Numbered from the stretch's first letter, positions 22,447-34,405 are shown. The stretch is DNA of 40,503 nt from Chlorokybus atmophyticus (GCA_009103225.1 RHPI01002119.1:448801-489303); one strand, 5' to 3'. The notes: a model not told the origin generated them from the sequence alone. A program made the numbers and translations.

Positions 22447-25400
22447 TCATATGCTGGTCAACGCCACGGGCCGGTCTTGATAAAACAGCTGAACTGCTCC
22501 TTGTTTAGTCCATTCCAGCCGGAAGCGCAGCGCGTAGATGGTGCGCGAAGCAGATGGCGAGGCTTCAATACGGTCCGTTAACTGCACTGGCACAGATCTC
22601 TGCAACAGAGAAAATAACATGCTTAGCGCGCTTAGCACGCACACACAGGCATTCTTTGACCATACAACAGCAGGACTTTAGCAGCGCACCTGAAACGGGA
22701 CTGAAATGGGGCCTCGAGTAAACATGCGCCAGCCCGCAGACAGCTGCCACAAGTGCAGATGCCTGTCGGTTGTGTAAGCCACAAGCGACTCACCATCAGG
22801 CGCAAACAGCAGCGCTGCCACAGTGTCGCCCACTTCCTTGCTGCCGGTATCAGTCTCTTGTTGTAGAATGCGAATGTGCATTGAGCTGCGAGCAAGATAG
22901 GCCTTGTTATATCAATACAACAACCCAACATACAATGCAAGAAGCATGGCAGCTTACCTCTGCAAGTCATAGACATGCACGGGTGATACGGAAATCGCGT
23001 CTCCCACCGCCAAGCGCATGCTGCCTTTATGAAGGGCCAGCATCGGAAACTTGGCAACCATCTGGTAGATGAGAGCAGTGGCAGTCTGCAAGCACGTTCG
23101 CCGCAACACTTGCATGGATGGATCCAAAGTCTGCAGCACAATCAGCTGTCAGCGCCCCTTACGGGGATACACAAGTGCTTGTTTTGCGTATATGTATACA
23201 CTTGTGGAGGAACATTTGCTCAAGCCGCAATGAATTGCATGCTTGTTTAGCGCAATGGCTGGCAAGCACAGTGTCACACATACCCTCATCACGGTGGCGA
23301 CAAGTGTTGGGAGGTGAGGCACAATGACGGCAGGGTTGCCCTGAGTGAGGCGAAACATGGTCATCAGAGCATTGGTGTGCACGGCAGAGTCCGACGGTGC
23401 CGTCTCAAGCTGCAATCGCACGGCTGCCAAATACGTCGGCACGTCCGCTGCCGCCATAGCTTCCAGCAGCGTCGCTAAACTCTCGCGCCGAACCTGAAAA
23501 CACACAACACCCTCACTCAGTGATGTAATCACACAATCTCATGGTGACCTATGCCAACACATGTATGTGGTTAAGTCATGTATGATACACAAGTACATGC
23601 AAAAATAGAATGACCAATGCGCACGTCAAATCCTACCATGGCACGTGTGGGGTCGATGAGCATGTCGCCGCCACCATCCGCAATGGCTCCACGGGCGCCT
23701 CCAAGGTGTTCCACCATGGCGGACACTTCCAGCATCAGGCCGGACAGGTCTTTGATGAGCGGCTGCCAGGTGGTATCCATGCCTTCCGCAAGGATGTCGG
23801 CGGCGGCCGCGCTGTGCAATCCCTGTGACTGCCCGCTCCGCATCAGTCGCAGCAGCAGCGGCAGCACCAACGCGGGCACCTCGCGCTGAACCGTACTTGA
23901 CTGATGGACAGCTGCAACACGCGACAAGTGTAACATAAGCCAACAACAACACAGATGCGATGTTACATCGTGCCAAGCACACCGACCGGCGAACACATGC
24001 ACACGCAGCCTCACACGCGCGTGCATGCTCGTGCCCATGTGCGTGTGCACACATGCACAAGCGCACGTGCACACCTGCGCACACACGCTCACATCCGCAA
24101 GGACATACACATACACATACCGGCAGCGGCTGCAACAATGACTCTCAATGCAGACTCCTTCATGTCAGTTGGATGGGCATCCGCCCAATCAGGCTGGCCG
24201 TGCGGCCACTCCAGCCACAAGAGGAAGTCCGTAAGCTTCCCGCTGACTAACTGTGATGGCAGCGAGTGCGCTGCGGCCGCTCTGAAGAGGGCTCGCGCGG
24301 CCTCCCGTAATGGCTGGCAAGGGTGCTGCCACGAAGACGCATACACTTCCAGCCATGGCGGGGCCATATCAGGTAAGTCTGCGAGCAGACCAACGGCATA
24401 GTACGCCACCAGCGCACTGCAAGCATTGCACGCGGCCTCCGACAAACTCATCATCCGCTTCGCCAACGCAACAATGGCTAGCGTATGCTGCGCAGTAAAC
24501 TCGCCAGAGTCCCGCCAAAGCTGCGCAAATTCAAACTCGGTGTGCGCAAGTTCAACATCACTGAATCGATACATACAGCGTGCACAGTACCAACCTGAGT
24601 TGTGTTAGTTTCACAAGGAAGCAAGAAAGTCATGGCGCCGTCATCGCCGATCAATCCGCTTGTGACGCTGCTTGGTTGGATTAAATGCACGTCACGTTGG
24701 AGGCGTTCATCCAAGGTGGGCGACAGCCCCCACACGTGCAGCATGCTGAGCGCCATGCGCAGCGCTCGTCCTTCGGCGGAGTCGGCCTTACTGTTGTGCG
24801 AGTGTGGAGAGCTGACCGGCACATCCAAACTCGTACGCTTGATTGTGCTCGGGAGGAGCTTCTCTAAGGATGATCGCCGCTCTTGCGCAACCTTCGCCGA
24901 CAACATGCCTGGCTCCAGCAGCAGCAGCACGTCGCAGATGACAGCTGCCAAGCCCGGCAACGGGCATAACCCTCTGATGGGCCTGGTCATGCCCGGCACG
25001 CCGACAACAGCTAGCGTGCCATCAGTGCCACCTGTTGGGTAAAAAACAATGACGCCTGAGCAGCCATGCACTTGGCAGGAGATCACCGGTATGCAGGTGT
25101 GTGTGCGTTATGTACAATGCAACGCAACACCAACCTTGGCTTGCTGGAGTGTCACCATCGGTTGCTGGGCTGAAAGGGCCCAACAGACCCCCTGCGCCTT
25201 GTCCACTGAGCGCTGCAGAGCTCGTTGAGCTGTGATCAGGCCTCTCAAAGCGCATCTGCACCCATCACATCAACCACCAGTTGGCGAACACAAGTCTCTC
25301 ACTCTCGCCACGCAGTACCACAATGAAGCTTACATCAGAAGAGACGCTCCCGCCAACAAACCCTCGGCCCGAGCTGCCACAGCGCCGTCTGAAGTGCGCG

Positions 25401-27653
25401 AACAACGACCGCGCGTCACCTCCATACACCACTCTATCGCGCACGCCGGAGTGCAAGTCCCATATGTACAGTGCAGCGTTGCTTCGCTGTGGCTCGCACA
25501 TGCAAGCCAAGTAGCCCCGAATGCTGTCCCACGAGCACATCTCCGGCGCGCTCGGGTGACCCGGCAGCAGCCTCTCGCACTGAAGCGTGCTCAAAGCTAC
25601 CAACCCCACAGTTCCATCTGCACACAAAAGACAGCCTCAGACACAGTAACAACTTGCAACCCACACACACAAGGCGTGTACCTTCGCCAATGGACATGAA
25701 ACAAGTGGCCCACGGCTGATGTGTACCCGCGGGCGGCAGCAACAGCGACTTGACTGGCCCCGAGTGGTGCAAAAGTACTGCGAGTGCTTCACCCGCAGAG
25801 GTTGAGTCCCATACACGTACGCTCCAGTCAGCAGAACCCGACAGCAGCAAGCTTCTTTTGCCGACAGAGCGGTGCTCAGCGAGGCAGAGGACTGCGCGCG
25901 TGTGGCCAAGCAAGACCCAACTCCCCTCTCCCAACCTGCTGCTCCCAGTCATAAGGCTATACATGCCGATGAGACCGCTCGCATGACCTCGGGCCACCTT
26001 TGCCGGGGAGATGTTGTCCCCGCCAACGATCAAGCTGACAGTGACAGGATCATCATGCTCAGAAGCGGCTTGCCAGGCGCCTTTCAGATGTGGGACAAAT
26101 GTGTCCACACCCTGCCAGTTGCTGTTGATGTTCCACACCATGAGTTGGTTGGTTGCTGTTGCGCTCGCAAGCCACTGCCCAGCTTGTGCAAGATGCAAAG
26201 GCTGTGATGTTGGGTTGCTGTATGAAGTGCAGGTTGTGACCGAGGGAGAAGCCGGACCAGATAGGAGGTCCAAGTCGGTTGCAAATAGTTGGATGGACCC
26301 GTCAACGCCGCACAACACAAGTTCAAGTGTGGTTTCTAATGCTGAGGAGCGCAAAAACTGGCCTCTGACCCACAAACCAACATCACCGCGGTAGAGCATG
26401 TGCCCGTCTGCAGCGGACACAACTTGCCAGGCTGATTCATCCAACACCAACACTAAACCTCTATCGGCCCACACGTCCACAACCGAGCCTGTGGTGGTGA
26501 GCGCTACCTGCCCTCGTGCGATGTGCTGCAGGCCGTCACGCACGCTGTTGCTTGTCCATGTTAGCAGATGGCGATTGGTTGTGACTAGCATGATGCTGTT
26601 GGCTTTGCTGCATGACAGAGCACACGGCCGTGCGGAGGGATGCTCGCTGGATGCCGAGTACGTGCTCACAACAACTGCCGATGCCACTTCAACAAGCAAC
26701 ACTATGATGCCTGTTGCCATGCTTTCCTCCTGTGCCCCAGTACTGCATAGCAAAGACACATGGAACAGTTAGAACAACCCAACTATACCACACCTTTTGT
26801 TGGTGTAACAACAACAACTGCTGAATGTGCTTGACCAGTGCTTACCATGCAATGCATATGTGGCGTGGTGTGGCGGGCATGAGGGCGGCCAGGAGAGGGG
26901 TGCCAAGGCTATTGGGTAGCCGCCGGCGCTTTCGGCAGCGGCCGCTGGCGCCTTCCCACACGCACAGCATGCCATTGCTGCCTCCGCTAACGACAGCACT
27001 GCCATTTGGGGAGAGATTGCCAATGCTGCTGGGCAATGCTTCCTCACAGCCAATAAGCCATGCGATCGGCCCAAGGTGTCCGCAATGCACGGAAGTCGGG
27101 ATGAGCTGTAAGAGGAGGAAGTCAACATCAACTAAGCTTTTCTTCTGATCCTACTGACTTACTGCCATGGCATGGCATTAAGTCCGCTCTCACACAACCA
27201 AGCTGAACGTGGGTGAGTTAATTGGAGGTATGCCACTTCGCTCAGCTAACAATCAAGCGACACTAGCAACCTGCAGCGTGCATGCACTGAATCTACTCAC
27301 AAACAGTCTGCATGCATACCACATGCTCTGTGCAAGTGATGCCCATACACTGTGTGGTCATCACTTGCACAGAGCATGCAATGTGTGCTGAGCCAAACTT
27401 AACCCGGTCTAACTGCGCCTTTGTATACACAGCTTACCTCATCACGTACGCGCTGCCAGCGCACGACCCTGCCGTCGTCTCCTCCCGTCCAGAGCGACAG
27501 CGAGGGCGTGAGCAACGTGGCTAGGCATGTGACGGGCAGAAGCGGCAGCGGTGGAGGCGCATGAGCCGCCTCGTCCTTGTCGTCGCCGCCCTCTACCCCC
27601 TGCGCCTTCTGCACCGTTTTCGTCCATACGGCGCAGGACACCGCGCAACTCAT
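22447..27653 (-). CDS. WD40-repeat protein of the WDR7 / rabconnectin-3beta type
   Basis: Twelve exons join in phase to 1261 residues: 27653-27438, 27105-26846, 26742-25682, 25617-25334, 25255-25135, 25031-24595, 24520-24121, 23911-23637, 23493-23284, 23130-22958, 22885-22690, 22599-22447. Start MSCAVSCAVW aligns with the plant homologues' opening. N-terminal WD repeats include LWTGGDDGRVVRWQRV, SGGSNGMLCVWEGASG, GHTRAVLCLAEHR, LLSGSADWSVRVWDSTSAGE and GHPSAPEMCSWDSIRGYLAC. A helical HEAT-like middle (TLAIVALAKRMMSLSEAACN, MLEVSAMVEHLGG) follows, then a C-terminal pair of WD repeats (LALHKGSMRLAVGDA, LLFAPDGESLVAYTTD, HLHLWQLSAGW). WDR7 pairs with DMXL proteins to regulate V-ATPase assembly in endomembranes; the algal role is inferred. 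It is about 200 residues shorter than human WDR7. Confidence 0.9.
23980..24120. repeat. CA/TG-rich alternating purine-pyrimidine tract in WDR7-like intron
   Basis: The intron between exons 24520-24121 and 23911-23637 contains about 140 nt made almost entirely of ACAC, ACGCGCGTGCATG-type alternation. Such DNA can adopt Z-form and is prone to length change. Confidence 0.7.
27322..27378. repeat. Perfect inverted repeat, 20-bp arms, in WDR7-like intron 1
   Basis: Arms 27322-27341 and 27359-27378 are exact reverse complements (CATGCTCTGTGCAAGTGATG) around a 17-nt loop. It lies within intron 1 (27437-27106) of the WDR7-like gene. It could be a structured intronic RNA or the relic of a small inverted-repeat element. 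No target-site duplication was evident. Confidence 0.9.
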
Positions 27654-28559
27654 CCCGCATGGCTCCCCTCCTGTCCCTGCACCTCCGTTCTCTCCCCCTC
27701 CTCCTCGAGGCCCTGCACCGCCGCCGGCGCCGCTGCTGCTGCGCCCGCCTTCGCGGTGGAGCAAACTTGTCCCAAAAGCAGCCGTCCTAAAACCAGTTAG
27801 CAGCTTTGGGACTCGAACTGCAACCAAGTTGGTTAAATGGGAACGGACTGCAGGGCCTGCAGTGCAGTGCAGTGCAGTGCAGGTCAAGTTTTCCTTGCAT
27901 AAGGCGAAAACCATGCAATGTGGCGATGTGGCCTACAACGGCAAAGCAAACACTTCAAGGTGTACTTTGAGTGAATTGCACTTCCGCTATGCAAAAAGTG
28001 GAAATCTCGTTGGCTTGCCTTGTCTGGTTTCGTTGTGTATGCGTGAGCAGGCGTCACTCATCAAAGCCCTCAGAGAGCGGCCAGCCTAAACAGAGAGAGA
28101 CAGCAGACCAGAGCCTGTAACTCGAAACGTGCTTGCCATTTATCAGTGTGTCTGTATAATAACGTTCAAGTACAGATGATGGTTGTGCACTCGTGTAACT
28201 CAGCATGCTCATGCGAAGTCACACACTGCGTGTTTGCAATAAGCAAAAATGAGAGCAGCCCCAATCCGCAGGGTATGCTCGCCATTGCCTACTACGATTG
28301 TGCGTTGACAATGAGGCTAGACAGGACGCTACTGCTGCTTGCCTGCATGCCCACACAACAGCAATGCCAATGGGGTGGGCAAGCAACATAACGCGCACAG
28401 CAAGACCAACAGTAACCAACAGTGATTGAGCAACAAGATGTCACGGTGGAGTGACTGCATTGCACCCATGTGCCTGAATTGATGGCCAACTGGTCATGAA
28501 AGATGACCTGAAACATTGCTTGAACATAATAGCGATAGCGCAAGGCAGTAAAGCAGCTA
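27654..28559. other. Upstream region of WDR7-like gene and 3' flank of CCDC124
   Basis: The WDR7-like promoter must lie here, tail-on to CCDC124. A GCAGT pentamer run is at about 27858-27882. The frame of the WDR7-like first exon stays open to 27914, so a start further upstream is formally possible. Confidence 0.5.
27858..27882. repeat. GCAGT pentanucleotide microsatellite
   Basis: About five consecutive GCAGT units upstream of the WDR7-like start codon. Confidence 0.8.
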
Positions 28560-30061
28560 TCAGTCTGATGCTGTTGCTTGATTTGCTGGATTACTTGGAC
28601 TCTTCTTCCAGGTTTTCCATACTTGATCCTTATACTGCGATAACGTCATGCCAGGTCGCTCTGCACGCAGGCGTGCCAACTCCGCCTCTTCAAACGACTG
28701 CAAGCGAGATATGATGTGTTAAGCAAACCCCACTACAAAGTCCTTCACAATGGCAGATCTGTCACAACACATCACATTCATGGCGACTGCACTCACTTTG
28801 TACGCTGCCTTAATCCGCTTCTCAGGATGCTTATCAGGAGTCGCTTCCGCAGCACCAGAAACTGACAGAGCAGAGAGCGCTGCATCCACACTTCGCGCTT
28901 CCACCAGTTCCTCTTCTCTGTTTATGTTGGGCTGTAGTACAATGGACTCATACTCCTGGCAGAACACAATTGTGAAAAAATGCTCATAATACACGACTTA
29001 ATGCTGGAGTAGCATGAATACTTGTCAATGGCAGCAGTTGCATGCAAAGTGCCAATAAACAGTGTCTTCGCAAACAGCGCACCTCTTCGTGCACAGTGCG
29101 TGCGCGAGCCTTAGCGAGTTCCTCGGCCTCAGCCACCTGCTGCTTGCGCAGCCTCTCCTGCTGCAAAGCAAGCTCTGCTGCTGTGACCTTCTTGATTGGT
29201 GATGGAGCCTTTTTGGTTGGTGCCCGTTTGCCATAGTTCTCAAGCTCTTTGGCTTCCTGCAATAGCTTGGCTTGAGTTTGCGTGTGGCTCACAGCACGTG
29301 AAACACCAGTGCATGCCACTACTTAACAACGTTACATGTCAGCCCCTATACATGTGAAGTGGTCTGTACGCAAGGGTGCTTGCCTTGACAATCAAAAATG
29401 CACTAGGGTGACTAACTGACGTATACATGTACACGCATGACATAACCCCTTACTTGGTCGGCAAGTGCCTTAGCCTCAGCTTTTTTGGCCGCGGTTTCAG
29501 CTTTTTTAGCCGCTTCTTCCTGCTTTTTCAACTGAGCCTTGGATTTTGTCCCCTCCGCAGCCGCCCATACCGCATCTTCCTTTTGCTTTTCAGCTAGCGC
29601 TTTCTTCTCAGCCTCTGCAGTTTCCTGCGAGATGAAACCTACCTTTCATGCTGTGCCCCAACAAGCACGCATAATGTGGAAGCATGCACTGAGCACAGCA
29701 TGCAAACCGCTCACGCTAGAAACCAGCTCTTGAAGCATCACCTCGCACATGCTGCTTGCTTGCGAGCGGGTCATGTACGGGGGTTTGGACTACCCGTGTG
29801 CAGAATGCGTAGCAGGGCAAAAGAACCCCAATTGTTTAAGAGCGAAACAACAACAGCTATTCTAATTGTGATAAAGCCCCACATGCTCATGGTAAACGAG
29901 GACCATGTCCTTCTACCGACAGCCTTGTGCAAACTGCACACGTAAACTCCTCCGCAGCAGCATGCAACGCTAAGCTACCAACCAGTTCTGACACAAACAC
30001 CAACCTTCCTCTCGCGGGCCGCCTCTGCCTTGCTATTCGCAGGGACCTTCTTGGGCGGCAT
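28560..30061 (-). CDS. CCDC124 / Lso2-type ribosome-binding protein
   Basis: Five exons (30061-30005, 29624-29454, 29256-29083, 28955-28797, 28697-28560) give 232 residues, against about 223 in human CCDC124. The start MPPKKVPANSKAEAARERK matches the basic N-terminus that threads into the ribosome. A Lys/Ala/Glu coiled coil follows (KKAETAAKKAEAKALADQ). The C-terminal DUF1014 block is clear: LQPNINREEELVEARSVDAAL, HPEKRIKAAYK, FEEAELARLRAERPGMTLSQYKD, WKTWKKSPSNPANQ. Known family members (CCDC124, yeast Lso2) bind the GTPase and A-site region of idle 80S ribosomes and help recovery from stationary phase or stress. All phases are 0 and junctions are consensus. It is head-to-head with the CBBY-like gene, 384 nt apart. 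Confidence 0.95.
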
Positions 30062-30445
30062 GCTGACGGAGCCCACAGCAAACACACGTACCACCTAGTC
30101 CAAATCCTTGCCAACCACTTCCCTCAACACCTCGAGTTTCCAGCCCTCCTCCTCGCCCTCCTCCTGTTGGTCCTCCTGCTCCTCCTTCTCGGCCGCCGCC
30201 GCTCCCCAACCTAACCCTAGCTGCCACGTATCCAAGCTACGTGTGAGCATCTGATTGCTTGCGAGCATTCACTGCCTTAACGGGGCTGGCAGCCAACCTC
30301 AACGCTTACATTTTGGTTTCTATAGCCCACACGTTAAGCCACTGAATGCGCCACGTTAAGTTGCTCACTGTTGCAGCACTTTGGTGCTTATCCGCTAGCC
30401 ACTGTTGCTGGCGCTACGGTTGCCAGCTGGCAGGGCGCTATTGGC
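30062..30445. promoter_or_regulatory. Compact shared promoter region of CCDC124 and CBBY-like genes
   Basis: Only 384 nt separate the two divergent start codons. A CTAACCCTAG motif lies at 30211-30220, about 150 nt before CCDC124 and 225 nt before CBBY. The region around 30140-30200 is CT-rich on the plus strand, typical of a 5' UTR. Confidence 0.5.
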
Positions 30446-32695
30446 ATGGCGGCGGCGGCGGTGGTGGCGTTGCCGACGCCTGGCGTTGGCGTGGCACGCC
30501 TCCAGCGCCATGCCGACGTTGACGTTGCGCCTCGTCGGCCTGGGTTCGTTGCTGGCAGCAGGGTGAAGGTGGCCACAAGGAGGCAACAATGGCAGCACGC
30601 ATGGTCTTTGACCACTGGGGTGAGGGTGTCGGCCTCTGCGAATGCCAGCCAGCGGGTTGATGACACCGCCGCCGACAAGGCGTCCAAGGGGCTTCTGCAG
30701 GCGCTGCTGTTCGACTGCGATGGCGTCCTTGTGGACACAGAGCGTGACGGCCATAGAGTTTCTTTCAACCAAGCGTTTGCTGAGGTAGGCCGCCAAGCCC
30801 TTAGTGAGTTGCTCCTTGCATTATGAATACAGATTGGGTGCATCTTTATCTTCGTCGCCTAGCAAGCATGCGCGAGGCAACAGCAGCTTCGCCGGCATTC
30901 ACATTCGCGCATCACATCATCAGCAATGCAGCATCGTTTGCACACAGCCAAGAGAATGGTATACGCATTTGCGCTCCAATCAGCAAACGGTGGTGCTGCG
31001 GACGCAATTCTTGCACAACTCATAGCTCATGTACAAGCACATGTGTGAGATGCCAGTACTATACCCAACGCACACCTTCAGCATCTCAACGCTCGTCGTT
31101 GGTTTGGCAATCTTTGCTCCGCTGGCCCACCTTGTGTACCAATTTTGAGTAACGGGCTGCGCATGCAGAAAGGTCTAGAAACAGAGTGGGGAGTTGAGCT
31201 GTACGGTGACTTGTTGAAGATCGGTGGAGGCAAGGAGAGGTAACGGGTTTTGCCATCAATGTAGTTAAGTGCTGCTGTTGCAGTAGAGTGGCTTGTAGGG
31301 AGTTACCAAGCACAGAAAGGTTCTTGGCGATTAGGTGATGCAACTACTGTGCTTGCAGTTGTCTTATGAGCTGACAAGTAGCAACTACTGTGCAGGATGA
31401 CGCACTTTTTCAACAAAGTTGGGTGGCCATCAAAGGCGGGTGAGACAGATGAGCAGCGACAGGCATTCGTAGCGGGCCTGCACAAGCTGAAGACACAGCT
31501 TTTCATGGACCTCATTGAGAATCGCGCGCTGGCACTGCGACCTGGTGTTGCAAGGCAAGCTTTACATGACTGTGGTTGTTTTACTAAGTGCAGACTGTTT
31601 GCAAGTTGTAATGTCACTTGTGGTTGCAGACTGAGAGTTCTAAATGGCCAGTTTGGTAGAGTATCATTCAGATATGTCGGTTGGCTGTAATTTTGTGCAG
31701 TCATGCAACAACGATGAGCACAAGCTGGGTTTTTGACTTCGGGCTGCTGATACAGTGGTCTTTGCGCGGTTCAGTGCAGGCTGATAGATGAAGCCATAAC
31801 TGCTGGTGTTCCAGTAGCTGTGTGCAGCACCTCAAATGAAAAAGCGGTACTAACGCTGTTCAATTGCTCGTCGCAGCAGTTTCAGTCTTCCTTTTCGTGC
31901 TTCACTAAATGGCGGCCCGGCAGGTGGGTGCCATTGTGCGGGAGCTGCTCGGCTCAGCACGGGCAGATGTGATGCAGATATTCGCAGGGGATGTCGTCCC
32001 AAAGAAGAAGCCTGATCCGGTACGTTGAAGTACCACTTACTATTGGTGTATGCAATTGCTTGTCAAACGTTGCTGACTGTGTAACCTCCCACAGAGCGTG
32101 TAACAGACTAACCAAGCTGATTTCGCAGGCCATTTACAATCTGGCAGCAGAAAAACTAAGCGTTGACCCCTCCAGGTTTGCTGCACAGCGTGCATTGCAT
32201 TCCTGCGTGCTGCATCCCATTGCACCTCAACTTCTAATACCTGCATCGACATTGGTATCCTGCTTTGTTTTCATCTGTTTGCGCTCGACACCTGTGCGAG
32301 CTCCTTGCTGCGTGTGCTCTGTCATTTGACGGTGTTTACAATTTTTCGGGGGGTGGGTGGGGGGTGGGGATAATATCCATATTGAATGGTGAACTACTCA
32401 GGTGTGTAGTGATTGAGGACAGCGAGATTGGGCTGAAGGCTGCCAAAGCTGCTGGCATGACGTGCATCATCACCAAAAGCGGGTATGTCTGCTCGAGGCA
32501 GGATGTTTTTGTGCTCGTTGTGACCACTATTGGCCAACACTCGGCAATTGTGGTTTTGCGCGCAGGTACACAGGCGAGGAGAACTTCGAGAGTGCCGATG
32601 CAGTGTTTGACTGCATAGGTGACGGGCACGAAGCCAGGTTTAGCTTGTCAGGCCTTGTTCATTTTCTTGAGGCAAGTGCTGCGGCAACCTCGTAA
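30446..32695 (+). CDS. CBBY: CBBY-like HAD phosphatase (xylulose-1,5-bisphosphate phosphatase), plastid
   Basis: Eight exons (30446-30784, 31169-31239, 31396-31554, 31780-31846, 31924-32019, 32129-32175, 32402-32482, 32566-32695) give 329 residues. HAD motif I is LLFDCDGVLVDTE (nucleophile Asp about 90, acid/base Asp about 92). Motif II is AVCSTSNEKA, the motif III Lys is in VVPKKKPDPAIYNLAAEKL, and motif IV is CVVIEDSEIGLKAAKAAGMTC. IGGGKERMTHFFNKVGWP and RPGVARLIDEA match Arabidopsis CBBY (At3g48420) nearly word for word. That enzyme dephosphorylates xylulose-1,5-bisphosphate, a Rubisco inhibitor, to xylulose-5-phosphate in the chloroplast. The first 75 residues are Ala/Val/Arg-rich and acid-poor at the start, fitting a transit peptide. 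The third intron (31555-31779) uses a GC donor (AG|GCAAGC), supported by protein homology across the junction. Confidence 0.96.
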
Positions 32696-33389
32696 GTGCG
32701 CGGCAACTGAAATTACTGTGTCTGTTGCACTGGACCACTGGTAGGGCAGCGACCTCCAATCAGTCAACTGCAGAAGAATGTCGCACTAATCAACCGCAGT
32801 ACAAATACTACGACAGTCAAACTCTGCAGCAAGAAAATGGTATTGCCATCTGCAGTGCTTGACATTGCCATTACACTATGGTGTAGCTGTACCTGAAGCA
32901 TGTCCATGCACGCTCACAGTGCCAACAGCCGTATTCACTTGCTTTGCCAAAGCCAAGCACATTTACTGAAGCTGTCCTTGTGCTTAGACACAAACACGAT
33001 ATGTGCAAGCGCACTGAGTGACTAGTCTTTACGTATGTACATGTGAGTCCAGTGAACAACTTCATGTGGAACATTTGAGCTCGAATGTGCATGTCCCGCT
33101 GATTGAATCATTGACATTGACCCTGACAAGTCATATGGCGTCCTGTACTAGGGAGAACAGTGCACGTGCTTTCAACTGGTCGTGCGGGCACGCTTGCCTT
33201 TGCAACAATAAGTGTGTGGATGAGCTGCAACTGTAACCTGCCTCACCTTGCATCAAACCCCTCTCCCCGGTAGAAACTGTCATGCAATCATAATCAAAGC
33301 GTCTACATATTGATACATCATTCCTCCGTGTGGGCCACCTTACTTCACAATGCATACAAACCTATGCATGGCCTAAGCTCCCTCGCTCG
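32696..33389. other. Intergenic between convergent CBBY-like and Clot genes
   Basis: About 690 nt holding two 3' UTRs. No coding or structural signal seen. Confidence 0.6.
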
Positions 33390-34301
33390 TCATGTCAACC
33401 CGACAAACTTATCGACGGCGGCTGCATCCTGACACTGCGCGTCATCTAGCCTGTCCCGCGGGCCCTCTTTGCTCCACCGCAGCAGCGTGGGCACACAGAC
33501 CACATTCAACCTGACAAGCATGTACACGCATCAATCAGCCTGCTGATGGCACACAGCAACTCGCAACACCACCTTCCATACCTCTTGTCGATGCGCAGGG
33601 GGAAAGCGGGCTTGCGCCACGCCTCGCGCGTGCCCACGTCGCAGCGCAGCACTGTCGTGTGCGACAGACGTGCGAAGGCGGCCTCCAAGATTGGCAGCGC
33701 CCTGTGGCAGTCTGCGCATGTGCATGGGGGATCAGTGTGTGCACAGTGTCATGCCACATACCCTCATTGCATACTTACACGCGTGCGTGCCAACGTGTGT
33801 ATGCGCTGCATGTGTGCACGCAGTGCCATGTCACTGGCTCTTAAGGTAGTAACTGTTTTCATGGCTTTCTGTATATGTGGCTTATCGTCGGCGGCAATGC
33901 CCAGCTCTTGCACATTCCTCCACGGGTCCACTTGTATAATGGATGTATTCGTTCGTGCACTTCGCTCATTCTGGCTTACTTGGGGCTCGTTCTTACCCTG
34001 TTTTCATTAACTCACTCTGCCTTACTGCTTTACCCTAATTATGCACTCGTACACGTTCACTTATTATCAAGCCTTCAGTCGCTCATGCACTCACTGAGTC
34101 AGTGACACTCATTCACCTCCACTAACGCATACAATGCATGCACTCATGAAGTCATCCGTTCACCCATCCATGCACTGCACCTGGGCACCAATTGGCGTAG
34201 AACAGCGCGTACAGGCGTTCGTCCTCCGGCAGTGCCGCCTGCCGCTTCTCCGCCGCCTCGTAGAAACCCTCCACCGCCGCGTCCACGTACGCGCTAGGCA
34301 T
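33390..34301 (-). CDS. TXNDC17 / Clot thioredoxin-like protein
   Basis: Three exons (34301-34181, 33711-33582, 33510-33390) give 123 residues, the same length as human TXNDC17. The active site WCPDC (Cys about 39 and 42) spans intron 1 and is followed by RALPILEAAF, then VLRCDVGTREAWRKPAFPLR, the cis-Pro region VCVPTLLRW and a short C-terminus. Clot/TXNDC17 proteins are cytosolic oxidoreductases with a WCPDC site that reduce small disulphides and nitrosothiols but are poor at classical thioredoxin targets. A strong acceptor (TTTTTTCCCAG) lies just upstream of the start, so a noncoding 5' UTR exon is likely. Intron 1 is about 470 nt. The start is at MPSAYVDAAVEGFYEAAE. It is divergent from the tRNA and METTL25-like gene. 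Confidence 0.9.
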
Positions 34302-34405
34302 GCCGCCCCGCACGTAGCCTGGGAAAAAGGTCTGAAAGAAAACAGTAAAGGGTCACGTACTTTAAAAGGATCTATACTTGCAACGAGATGTTTTGCCACA
34401 TCGGG

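Noticed and set aside
23571-24138. Cys/His-rich minus-strand reading through the WDR7-like intron
   Set aside because: The Cys/Val/His pattern is the alternating CA/TG tract translated; the true exon ends at 24121 with a donor.
24521-24591. Alternative WDR7-like junction keeping the frame before 24520
   Set aside because: It would need a 32-nt intron or a phase mismatch; the acceptor GCGCAG at 24521 gives an in-phase 74-nt intron and matches LWRDSGEF seen in plant homologues.
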